Source: Bromus sterilis
Lineage: Eukaryota > Streptophyta > Magnoliopsida > Poales > Poaceae
Direction: 5' to 3'
Assembly (NCBI GenBank): GCA_950022295.1
Contig: OX465595.1
Coordinates: forward strand, 431,514,270 to 431,578,269
DNA length: 64,000 bases
Positions 55,101 through 64,000 of this stretch are shown piece by piece; position 1 is the first letter of the stretch, and each line of letters begins with the position of its first letter. The notes under the pieces were generated by a model. That model saw nothing but the letters and a program-made list of their open reading frames with translations, did not search any database and was not told the DNA's origin. The translations under genes were made by a program, and so were the position numbers.

Positions 55101-57930
55101 GTACAGTCAGTTCATAATCTGGAGGATAATATGAAATACCTTGGCTCAATTCTCGAGAAACTCACCAACCTCAAATCTGTAATTCTGGCTTCGGAAGGTC
55201 CCTTAAATACTTCAAGGATGAGTCTTTCGTGCGATGGCTTGAGAAGCGTGCCCCTTGCTCCAGCCCATCTTGAGAGTCTTGAGTTATTGCCAAGGATTTG
55301 CATCTTTCCCAGCCTCCCAAAGTGGTTTAAAACACTCGACAAACTCTGCACTCTAAAGATGGCAATTAGAGAGTTGTTGAACAGTGATATTGATATCGTT
55401 AAAGGATTGCCTGCTCTCAGTGCTCTTTCACTGTATATCCAGACAGCGCCGGCAGAGAGGATTGTCTTTGGCAAGGATTTTCAGCTCTCAAGTACTTCAA
55501 GTTGAGGTGCACTAAACCGTTGCTAAAATTTGAGGCTGATGCAATGCCTAATCTTCGGAAGCTCAAGCTAGTCTTCAATGTCCAGGAAGTGCAGCAGCAT
55601 GGAGCTGCACCTATCTGCATTGAGCACTTGACAGGGCTTAAAGAGATATCTGCAAAAATTGGGGGTGCAGGTGCTGCTGGCACGGAATCTGCCTTGAGGA
55701 TTACTGTTAGCAATGATCCAAAAAATCCAAAAATCAATGGTCAACTGGTGAACTGGAATTTCTGTGCCGATGAAGATAGAATTATCGCAACACCAGACCA
55801 AGCAGTTGTGATCATGGAAGAACATGGCGAGATCCTGGAAAACACAGAATATGAGTACAAACGTGAAGATGTGAATCGACAACCTGATAGCAGGTATGGA
55901 TCTTTCCTTTATTTTTTTGATTTATCAATTATTCAACCTATTTTTCTTGTGTGATGCTAAACTGTTGCTGTAATCAGGATTTCTACGCAGCCGGAGTCCT
56001 CTCCCTCGTTCCCTCAGAGATCCACCGACCGGCTATATGGCCAGAGGCTCCTTTCTGCGTGGTCCAGGGCCAGCCGCACCTTGAAAGCCGTGCCTCGCAC
56101 CTTGAAATCCAGGCCCCACACCATGAAAGCCGGCTATGAGGGCCGCGATGGTCTCCTCTTGTGGCACAACCTTGTGCCATGCGACGCCGGTAAGCTCTCC
56201 ATGGCCAATGTCCAGGCTAATAATCTGATGGAGGACCATTGTCGCGTAGAGTCGTCTCCTACCCTCGGCACCTTCATCGGTATCTTTGATGGTCACGGCG
56301 GCCCCGAAGTTGCGCGTTTCACTGCTGACCATCTTTTCACTAATCTCCAATCCAAAGCCACGCCTGGCGAGCAGGGCGTGACAGCTGAAACCATCAGGAA
56401 CGCGTTCCTGGACACAGATGAAAGTGTCATTGCTCTTGTAGAGAAACAATGGACAGTCAAGCCCAACTTTGCCACGATCGGGTCATGCTGCCTTGTCGGC
56501 ATCATTTGCCAGCGGACTCTCTTCATCGCCAACCTCGGGAACTCTCGGGCTGTTCTCGGAAAAGTCAATCTCAACGGGCAGATTTCCTCAGTGCAGCTGT
56601 CCACTGAACATGTTGCCTCTGATGAGAGTGTCAGGCAGGAGCTCAGGGCTCAGCACCCCGATGATCCGCATATTGTGGTGTTTAAGCATAATGTCTGGAG
56701 AGTGAAAGGTGTCATACAGGTTGTTCTTATCCTAATGTTTGGTTTTGTGTTGCAGTATTTGCATCCATGTTCAGTGCTTACACAGTGGATAATGCAGGTG
56801 TCGAGATCAATAGGCGACGCATACTTGAAACACCAGCAGTTTAACAGGGAACCACTCCATAGCAAGTTCAGACTTCGTGAACCATTCAGCCAGCCTATAT
56901 TGAGTGCCAACCCATCTATCATCTCACACGGTCTTAAACCAAGTGACCGTTTCGTCATATTTGCCTCTGCTGGCCTGTGGGAATTGTTGAGTAATGAGGA
57001 AGCCATCCAGATTGTTCACAAAAACGAGCGTACTGTAAGCCTCCACACTTGTTTATTTCCTCTCACTCAGCTTGTTTATGTAATAATGCTTCTTGGCTTT
57101 CGCCTGTTGCCTAAGATGATCTAAAATTAACTAATTTGCGAAATCTCTATGGCCATACCTACCATCTAATATGTCTATTAAAATTGTATGCCTTCAAACC
57201 ATTTTATGCAAACTTAACTAATACATCTATTAATTTGTATGCCTTCAAACCTTTTTGTGCAAACTTAACATTGTTGCAGTAGGCAAGTTTTGCTCTGCAT
57301 TAAGAAGACTAGGAGTACCCGGGGAATTGTTGTTAACTCTTACCTAACTCCATCCAGTCCATGGAAGTAGTTATCTGCATGGAAAATGTGTACTGTGCAA
57401 CTGTAGGTACATGTAAGTACTGAAGCCTTGCTACTTATAAGGAAACATTTGTTTTTCTTAATACTCTTGGTTTGTATAATGCTTTGTGCGAAGCCGCCAA
57501 GTAAAAATAGGCAGATATGGTTTACTATTTGATGTGCTCTTTTGATCAAACTGTAGTCTGAGTAATGTGTGAATCATAAAGTTGGTTCGCTTGGTATAGC
57601 TGCAAGGATAAAATAGTTATGCTATTTATTATTTATTTATTTTGTGCGAGAAAATTGCTTATATTATGACTGGCATGCCTTATCTGTTTTATTCAGGGAA
57701 TTGGAAGAAGACTTATAGAAGCAGCTCTAAAGGAAGCGGCGCGGAAACGTGAGATGCGTTACAAACATCTCAAGAAGATCCCGAGGGGCGTTCGCAGGCA
57801 TTTCCATGATGATATAACCGTGGTTGTCTTATTTATAGAGCATGGCCTATCAGTGAAACATCATGCACATGAAAGTCCAGCCCTTTCCATAAGTTTACCT
57901 TCCGGCATCGGTGATCTAGCCTTGTCGTAA
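52101..57930 (+). pseudogene. CC-NBS-LRR with integrated C-terminal PP2C domain, frameshifted
   Basis: Model: 52101-53121, 53901-55893, 55978-56719, 56798-57034, 57697-57930; all introns GT...AG. CC with WWIKEVRELGYDTEDFFEE; P-loop GSAGVGKTMVA; kinase-2 YFIVVDDLW; RNBS-B SRILTTTQVED; GLPL CGGLPLSTL; RNBS-D CLLYVGMYPEG; MHD replaced by TVNQMVLDL; then LRRs. From the last LRR exon the frame passes an 84-base intron (split Arg codon AG|G) into a PP2C domain: SMANVQANNLMEDH, GIFDGHGGPEVARF (metal Asp), GSCCLVGIICQRTLFIANLG, WRVKGVIQ/VSRSIGDAYLK, FASAGLWELLS (Ala at 56969 where the family has metal Asp), RRHFHDDITVVVLF. It most resembles clade-D plant PP2Cs. Three frame breaks: one base lost near 52628, two gained near 54508, one lost near 55475. 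Either a pseudogene or affected by sequencing errors. Compare PP2C-type rpg5 alleles of barley. Confidence 0.85.
53122..53900 (+). other. Intron 1 of the NLR-PP2C gene
   Basis: 779 bases between AAAAAG|GTATAT and TTACAG|GTACTT. It splits an Arg codon (AG|G) just before the kinase-2 motif, the same position and phase as the 128-base intron at 44352-44479 in the opposite NLR. A short GT/GC repeat lies at about 53830-53855. Confidence 0.8.
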
Positions 57931-58910
57931 TGTTGGTCTTACCGTGCTCGCCCGTCAAACTATGTACGATGATTATTCGCAGTTTTGATGCCGCTGTGCT
58001 CGTCTGTGAATTTTCAAACTATGTAGGATGATGTCTAATCGCAGTGTTCTTATTCTGTTCCATATGTGAAATGGCCTCGAAAACCTCTTTCTTCGAAGTT
58101 GGCTTTAACACAGCATTTTCTTCCGGAGAAAGCTGGGGTATGTCACTAGTAACGCGACTTGCCGCCGGCATGGCTTTGCTAGCAACAATGCCTGGGTCTG
58201 TAATTCACTCGGAGGGACACGGATCATCTCATAGTTGTGTGTGTCGCTGCTTGTTCTGAACTATTACTTGGATACAAACGACACGATTTGTTCTTGATCA
58301 TGGTTACCCGTGAACTCACAGTTTTTCAGCTGGTTATCCTATTGAGCTCGTATGCTCATCTCGTCGCAGAGGGTGGATAATCGGTGTGGGCTGAGCCTCT
58401 GAGGGCCATTCTGCCGTGCAAAGGTATGGCATTTTGAAGTTAAAAGCTGGTTGGTTTGTTTTTATTGGTTCAAAATGAAGCATCAAGATTGAAGAGGATG
58501 CATTGTAAATACTGCAATTGCGGACTTGGATGTGTTCTCATATACTATATGGTATGCGTTTTGTTTTCTGCTTTGTACTTGAGTAGAGCTTTTGGCTGTG
58601 ACTGACAGTCTGGTGGTTCAGCTTGGTTGCTCCTGTACCATGTATCGCCATAACCGGATGTTTTGTTGGTTTCATTTATAATTGAAATCTAAAGCGAACT
58701 TGGGGGAAGAAAGACAGGTTCTTGCCATTATAAGTTTTCTTTCTTTTGTGACAAGGAATAAATCAAGCACACTCAGTTATCAATCTCGACAACAAAACCA
58801 CTCAATTATTCACACCCCGTTACAAACATTCTGTGGATGACATGATCCAAGCAAGAACGGCATCCCCACACGACCCAATCGCACGGCGGCGATTGATGGA
58901 TTAGCTTAGC
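57931..58910. other. Spacer between the PP2C end and the second ADF gene
   Basis: The two genes converge here, so most of it is probably 3' untranslated sequence of one or other. An open frame at 58044-58259 has no recognisable domain. No repeat was identified. Confidence 0.35.
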
Positions 58911-59410
58911 TTAGGTGGTGTAGTCCTTGAGGATCTGGAGGGTGAGCTCGCTGGCGTCGGTGGCCTGCACGTCGATCTGCACGCCGTCCAGCTCCTTCTT
59001 GAGCCCCTCCGTGGAGCTGGCGTACAGCATCTTGCTCCTCGCGTCCGCCGTCTCCGGCGACCAGTGGATGAAGAAGATCCTGCTCCGGGGGGTCTCCCCC
59101 GCCGAGTCCTCCGACACGTACTCCAGGTCGTACACCGCGTAGCGGCAGTCGTCCGCCGGCATGGCCGCCGCCAGGTCGTCGAACTTGGCCTCCAGGCCGC
59201 CCACCTTCTCCACCACGATCTGCTGCGCGTCGTCGTCCATCTTGTACACCACGAACCTGTGCGCCCGCGACGCCCTCAGCTCCTGGAACACCTTCACGCA
59301 CTCCTCGCTCACCGCCACTCCCGACACCGAGTTCGCCTGTAAAACCAGCCCAAATTATTAGTCACCAAGAGGATTGAGGAAGCAGAGCGGATCATAATAG
59401 CACTCACCAT
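58911..59410 (-). CDS. Actin-depolymerizing factor (ADF/cofilin), second copy
   Basis: Two exons on the minus strand: the ATG alone at 59408-59410 followed by an intron 59337-59407 (GTGAGTG...TTTTACAG), then 59336-58911 ending TAA; 142 residues. It begins MANSVSGVAVSEEC and contains HRFVVYKMDD, DDCRYAVYDLEYVSE, RIFFIHWSP, SKMLYASS, LDGVQIDVQAT and LTLQILKDYTT, i.e. a complete ADF-H domain. Role as for the first copy: actin filament severing and turnover in the cytosol. It lacks the second intron present in the first copy, the exon boundary being continuous at the FFIHWSP site. A strong TATA box precedes it. It lies 1 kb from the PP2C end of the NLR fusion gene, convergent. In barley an ADF gene (HvAdf3) next to Rpg5 was reported to be needed for rpg4-mediated resistance; orthology is inference. 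Confidence 0.95.
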
Positions 59411-59513
59411 TGTTGATGGATCTGGAGGAAAGATCTGTGAGCTGATGATGCTGAAAGGGGAGCTGCTAGCTAGGATGATGGAAGCTGCTGATTTAGCGGT
59501 GTGAGTGTGGTGG

Positions 59514-59520
59514 TTTTATA
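59514..59520 (-). promoter_or_regulatory. TATA box of the second ADF gene
   Basis: TATAAAA on the minus strand, about 105 bases upstream of the start codon and followed by CCACCACACTCACACC, a typical plant core promoter with a C-rich start region. Confidence 0.65.
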
Positions 59521-60127
59521 GGATAGGCGGTGACCATGTCGGCGAGATAAAGTCATGGAGGTGTACACGTACTCGTGGGCGGTGGGACGTCGCTGTCGCC
59601 GTCGATGGTGCCGACTGTTCTGGACGGACGGGTGGATGAGGGAGGAGGAGGAAGAAGAATCATTCATTGGAGTGCTGTGACTCACGCCCGAATAGTTTTA
59701 AGCTAGGGATGTCGACAGTGTCGACTGTGTCTCCGTGTGTGGCTAGTTTCCGCTGGCGTGGTCGACGGAGTGACGGATGTGTCCTTTCGAATAGCTTTAT
59801 CCTTATTCGGTGCGGATCAGCAGTGGCAACAACAGTGGATCGATTCTGATTTTGTTGTGGCGTCTTATCTCTGTCGCCGCATGGACCAGGGCTCCAAGCT
59901 CGCGAGTTTAACGAGCGTTCGATAACTCTGTTTGTTAAATTTGTTGCTCGTGGTGGTGGTGCATGGCGAGAAATTTCAGGCATGAATGGTTTGCTTATAT
60001 ACACGTTTATAGCTATTGGACTAAAAAAGTATTTTTTTTTCTCTCTCGTTGCAACGCTGCTAGTCATTAAAAAGAATGAAACATGTATCCGAGTTAATGA
60101 ACTGCATAGTAGATGATACAAAATTGT
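59521..60127. other. Upstream region of the second ADF gene
   Basis: Presumed promoter and intergenic sequence. Contains short GC-rich stretches (GCCGTCGATGGTGCCG) but no open frame or repeat that I can support. Confidence 0.35.
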
Positions 60128-61218
60128 AGACTTGTCGGCCCCGCCTGGGCGTAATTGATGAGACGTTCAGCCTGACTAGGGGCACAATTGAGGCTCTTCT
60201 CGGTCCCGAAAGGACTTTTCGGCCTCCCCAGGACAAATTGATGCCTCACGCCGTAGTTGGGATGGCTCATCTTCTTTTTTTGTTTGTGGGATGGCTCATG
60301 TTCGGCTAATGTTATTTTGATTTATAGTTTTTTTCACTTTTTATTCTGTTTTGTTTGTTTCTTTATTATTAGATTAACATTTTCTTTTTCCCCAAACCAA
60401 TTAATTATATTTGATAGGAATCTATATTAAAAATAATAATATAAAAGTATTTATTTATACTCAAGTGGACACAGATACTATAATACATTTACGTACCAAA
60501 CCACTTTCTAAAAATATAATAATTTTACAACAAAATGGAGTCACACACTTCAACATCATATAGTTATATTTAATGGGGTATTTGGTCAGTTTAAATTAAA
60601 CAAAATTTGCGTCTATTCAATCGTTACAAATTAAAACAAAAGGTCAAATATGTATTTGTAAAAAATAGTGTATTAGAAAAGGTTTATTCTACACTAAAAA
60701 ATTATTCGTTCTGTATTAAAAAAAATCATCATATAATATAAAAAATTATGTATATATTTAAAACATTATTTATCCTCTATTGAATTTATTCGGTGTGTAT
60801 TAAAAAAATGTTCGTATTATGATATAAGAAATTTCAATGTATATTAAAAATGTTCAACCATGCATCTTTAAAAAGTTAATTATATATAAAAAATGTTCAA
60901 CATATATAACAAAAAAATAAATATGCATTGTTACAATTTCAACTTGTTCTTTAAAGATATTATAATGTTTTAACTGTATAGTAAACATGTTTCACTATAT
61001 ATTGTAAAAGGTTTTTATAAAAGTTCACAAAAAAGTGAATCTAAAATATAAAGTAAACAATACAGGAAAAATATGAATCAAACAACGGCTAGCCCAACTA
61101 TGGAGTCAAGCCTCAATTCGTTCTAGGGGAGGCCGAAAAGTCCTTTGGGGTCGAAGAGCCTTAATTCGATGCAAGTCAGGAAAAACAGTCCCAATTAGAT
61201 CTAGGCGTAGTCGACATC
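60128..61218. mobile_element. Foldback DNA transposon with ~130-bp inverted arms
   Basis: The arms contain GACTTTTCGGCCTCCCC on the left (about 60210) and its inverse GGGAGGCCGAAAAGTCC on the right (about 61120); the similarity extends outwards through CTCTTCG/GAAGAG and TAATTG phrases to TGTCGGC / TGTCGAC ends. The ~800-bp core is very AT-rich and non-coding, with many AAAAATGTTC-like repeats. Long inverted arms suggest a Mutator-like or foldback MITE; the target duplication was not resolved. Confidence 0.72.
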
Positions 61219-62022
61219 CCTATATTTTTGAATTTTATTAAAAAAATCGTTCCATTTAAAAAAATAAATATTAGCAAATATTAAATGTGCACTAGCTCAA
61301 AATAGTACTCGTGAATCATACATGAATAATAAGTGAGAGATCCTCGGTGCTATTTGGATATTTTCACCGGAACCAAAACATCATTAGTGATCACCTTTGT
61401 GGGAAGATCCAAAGTTCAAAAAAGCACGCTTAAGCGAGCGCATATGCGCGCCTATGCTTGGGGCGCTGGGTCGCCGTCTCGCTTCGGGCCTGAGCGAAGG
61501 AAAAGGCGTGGGGCGCGCTTAAGCGAGCGCCTTTCTCGCGTACGCACGATTAGGCGCACGTAACCAACACGTATTTCAATTGTGCGCGCAGAACTGGCGA
61601 TGGGCCTTTCCCGTGAATCGCTAAAATGCACGCACCCGCACGGGCAAACCAAATCGAGCACGCACCGCTAGGGTTGGCTTCTCCTCTCCTCCTCATTCCT
61701 CTGTTCCGAACGACGATGGATCTCGCGCCGCCGGCCGCCGCACGTCTACCACGGCGGATCTGAAGCTTCTCCACCCGCCTCTCCTCACCTTGGCTCGAAT
61801 CCTCTCATCCTCTGCATCAGTAGCGGTGCTAGGATGGGGTCACGCCCCAGGCAAATAGTGTACTTGTACTGTAGCTACAGTATAAAATACTGTTCACCTA
61901 CTTGTAATTAACGAAGGGCAACGGCAGCACGCCCCAGGCCAAGGCCCCGCCTGTCGCCGCCCCTGCTCTGCATCTGGAGCTCGTCCCCACGCCGCCGACC
62001 GCTGCTCTTCCACCTCATCCCG
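61219..62022. repeat. GC-rich subterminal motifs and 5' part of a hAT-like element
   Basis: CGCTTAAGCGAGCGC occurs twice (near 61427 and 61517) in direct orientation, with related GCGCGC phrases between. Such short palindromic motifs are typical of subterminal regions of hAT elements, and the hAT-derived gene follows. The element end itself was not found. Confidence 0.4.
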
Positions 62023-62179
62023 CGGTGGATCTCAGGCCCCTGCCCCGTGCTCTTCTTCTCTTCATGCAGGTGAGCCCTCTTCTCCTCTGTTCATACTCTG
62101 CATCTGTATTTCAACTTTTGTAGTGTAGACATGCGCTTGGCGCTGAACTGCTGTTGGTGCCCTCGTACTAGTACTCTAG

Positions 62180-62395
62180 TAGTTGGCTAGTTGCTGCTTC
62201 AAATGCTTGCTGCTGGCTTGTGCAGTTGTGCTGCTGCTGCTACTAGCTGCAGATGCTAGCTGCTTGCTGCTGGTGCTTGCTGCTGCTACTACCTTCTTGA
62301 TGCTGGTGCTACTTGCTGCTTGTTGGCTTGTTGCTACTAGCTGCTGTTGCTAGCTGCTTGCTGCTGCTACTAACTACTTGTGTCTTGTTAATTTG
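62180..62395. repeat. TGC/GCT-rich low-complexity tract in a 5' UTR intron
   Basis: Irregular trinucleotide-like repeats (TGCTGCTGC, TGCTAGCTGCTTGC, GCTACTAGC) over ~200 bases between a GGTGAGCC donor near 62071 and the ATCAG acceptor before the ATG at 62410. Confidence 0.75.
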
Positions 62396-62409
62396 TATTA
62401 CTTATCAGG

Positions 62410-62965
62410 ATGTCAACATCAGAGAACACCACCGCGGACGCCGAGACAGGGTCGGAGAGGCCAATAGTTCTTAAGAGGAGGTCCAATGATGTTGGATGGA
62501 ATTACGGGAAGCTCTGTGATGTGACAAGCAAGGAGAAGGTGAAGTGTAACTTTTGTGGTCATATTAGCACCGGAGGAATCAATCGTTTCAAGCTACACAT
62601 CACAGGCACCACAACAGGCGTTCTTTCATGTTTAAGAGCATCTCCGGAAGCTAAATCTATATGCCAAAAGGCTCTTGATGATTACGAGTCAAAGAAGGTG
62701 GCGAAGACAAAACACAAGGCAGAAGTGAGGGCTGATGTGCATGTTACATCCCTAAATGAATCAAGGGAGCTTAGAGAATCTGTTTGTGTTGGAAGCACAT
62801 CATCGGAGCCAAACAAATTAGGACCATTGGACAAGTTTGTGCGGCCTATTGATGGTAAATCAAGCAGAGAAGAAGCTTTGAGGCAGCTAAGCATGAATGA
62901 AGCACTATTCAAGGAGAGAAGAGCTCAATGTTCACCATATGTTGCTAGATGGGTGTATTCACATG
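62410..62965 (+). pseudogene. hAT transposase N-terminal part with BED zinc finger
   Basis: Starts MSTSENTTADAETG at 62410, just after an intron acceptor. Residues ~28-70 form a BED finger: KRRSNDVGWNYGKLCD, then CNFCGHISTGGINRFKLHITG (Cys-x2-Cys ... His; the usual last ligand position is altered by GTTTGV-type sequence). A linker with KKVAKTKHKAEVR follows, then REEALRQLSMNEALFKERRA. The frame reaches a GGTAATT donor at 62965. The expected DUF659, catalytic and hATC dimerisation regions of ~400 residues are missing. Known: BED-hAT proteins bind the element ends. This is probably an internally deleted, non-autonomous copy, still possibly able to bind DNA. Confidence 0.75.
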
Positions 62966-63079
62966 GTAATTCCAAAGTCCTTTATTTCTTTGCTTGCTTG
63001 CTTGTTGTGCATTCTCATTGCTTGAATGCTTGATTGTTAATTCTGAATTGTTGTGTGTAACAATTTGGTCTTCATAAGG

Positions 63080-63412
63080 TTCAATAATAGAATGTTGTCT
63101 AGGAAACAAAAGCTTCTTGAGAAGAAGAAATGGGATGTTTTCCTAAGCACCGATGCTACCGAAGCTCAAGGATTTCTATTTGAAGGAGGGGATGATCATG
63201 CAAATGTTGTTTATCTTGATGAGGAGGATGGGCATATCCATCCGGGTACGGGGATATCATATGATCTAATTGGTGAAGCAATGGGAGCACAAGAGCAACT
63301 CCAACTTCGTAGGAGTGCAAGAATGAGAGACCTTGAGGAGGAGGAGTTTGAATCCGAAGATGATGAGATGGAGGTGGATGATGAAAACATTGAGTATGAG
63401 GATGATGATTGA
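63080..63412 (+). pseudogene. hAT transposase C-terminal tail
   Basis: The frame RFNNRMLSRKQKLLEKKKWD, LSTDATEAQGFLFEGG and LRRSARMRDLEEEE, ending in a run of Asp/Glu, is the typical tail after the hATC domain in plant BED-hAT proteins. It follows an AAG acceptor-like site at 63079, but joining the 62965 donor to it does not keep the frame, so the two parts may not form one protein. It ends at a TGA at 63410-63412. Confidence 0.7.
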
Positions 63413-64000
63413 AGAATTGAGCAAGTGACCATTGCATGATGGTTGGCATCATGGCATCAAGTGATCAAGTTATCATGCATTTGCATTCATGCAATTGTCT
63501 TTTGTTTGTTATTTGTTATGTGTGTAAGAGACTATGATGGAGTGGATCGCGGTCGTGGTACTTTGGTTTGGTAGAAATAAGAACCAAGCTTAAGACTTTT
63601 ATTTGTTATGTCACTTATGTTATGTAATATGCTTGCTTGTGAAGTTGACAAGTTGTGAACTTGTGATATGATCAGCATATTGCATTGCTTGTTTGCTACT
63701 TTGCAAGTTTGATTTGAGTGCTTATTCATTTTCGAGAAGCTAGAAAAAAGAGTATGAGCCAACGAGATAAGCTTTGCTTGCTTCTTGTTGCTACTAACAA
63801 AGATGTTCATCTTCTTTGTATGTAGGTGCTGCCCAATGCATTGGCGGAAGAGAAAGAGGGAGGGGCAACATATTGGAGAGAGAACAAGGTTATAACTTAT
63901 AATTACATTCAGTTTACATTCTAGCATTTATTTGTATGGCAAACCGCTTTTTATTGCCATATATGTACAATTGTGTCGGAAACGCATAATTGCGCCTTTT
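63413..64000. other. Downstream part of the hAT-like element or flank
   Basis: AT-rich, with many TTGTTATGTTATGT-type phrases. A GTAG acceptor-like site near 63826 is followed by a short exon-like phrase (GAAGAGAAAGAGGGAGGGGC). No domain or element end is recognised before the window stops. Confidence 0.35.

Overview
The window looks like repeat-rich grass nuclear DNA, most likely Triticeae (wheat, Aegilops, rye or barley group). Grounds: nested LTR retrotransposons whose primer-binding site matches plant tRNA-Asp, PIF/Harbinger MITEs with TTA/TAA target duplications, a Helitron-like element, and intron-containing plant genes. The species cannot be fixed from sequence alone.

Layout. Positions 1-1740 hold a fragment of an unrelated repeat with short tandem repeats. 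1741-16745 is a minus-strand gypsy-type element (A) into whose primer-binding site a second element of the same LTR family (B, 6026-15073, CCCGG duplication) has inserted. 16746-19621 is gene space with an actin-depolymerizing factor (ADF) gene on the minus strand. 19622-23437 is a MITE interrupted by a PIF/Harbinger transposon (19670-23209), which is itself interrupted by a solo LTR (21603-23106, GGCGG duplication). 23522-35301 is a second MITE interrupted by a plus-strand element C of the A/B family (23641-35132, CTTGC duplication). C carries a fragment of yet another retrotransposon (27420-30850). 35302-42439 holds degraded sequence, a possible broken gene and two poly(A)-tailed, LINE-like non-autonomous copies with target duplications.

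The biologically rich part is 42440-59410: an NLR gene on the minus strand (42440-45228), a second NLR on the plus strand in head-to-head arrangement (52101-57930) whose reading frame runs through a short intron into a clade-D-like protein phosphatase 2C (PP2C) domain, and a second ADF gene on the minus strand (58911-59410). Two divergent NLRs, one with a 3' PP2C module, beside ADF genes is the gene content I know from the barley rpg4/Rpg5 stem-rust locus (HvRga1, Rpg5, HvAdf3/Adf2), where some susceptible haplotypes carry PP2C instead of the Rpg5 kinase. I infer that this is that locus or its orthologue. The NLR-PP2C gene has three frameshifts as read here, and its PP2C lacks one expected metal-binding Asp. 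The partner NLR has an open frame but lacks the P-loop Lys, the usual second kinase-2 Asp and a recognisable GLPL segment. The space between the two NLRs has been enlarged by a MITE (45867-51449) that contains a Helitron-like insertion (46132-51304).

The right end (59521-64000) has an AT-rich foldback element and a hAT-derived gene with a BED zinc finger but no transposase core. All calls come from reading the sequence; no database search was run.
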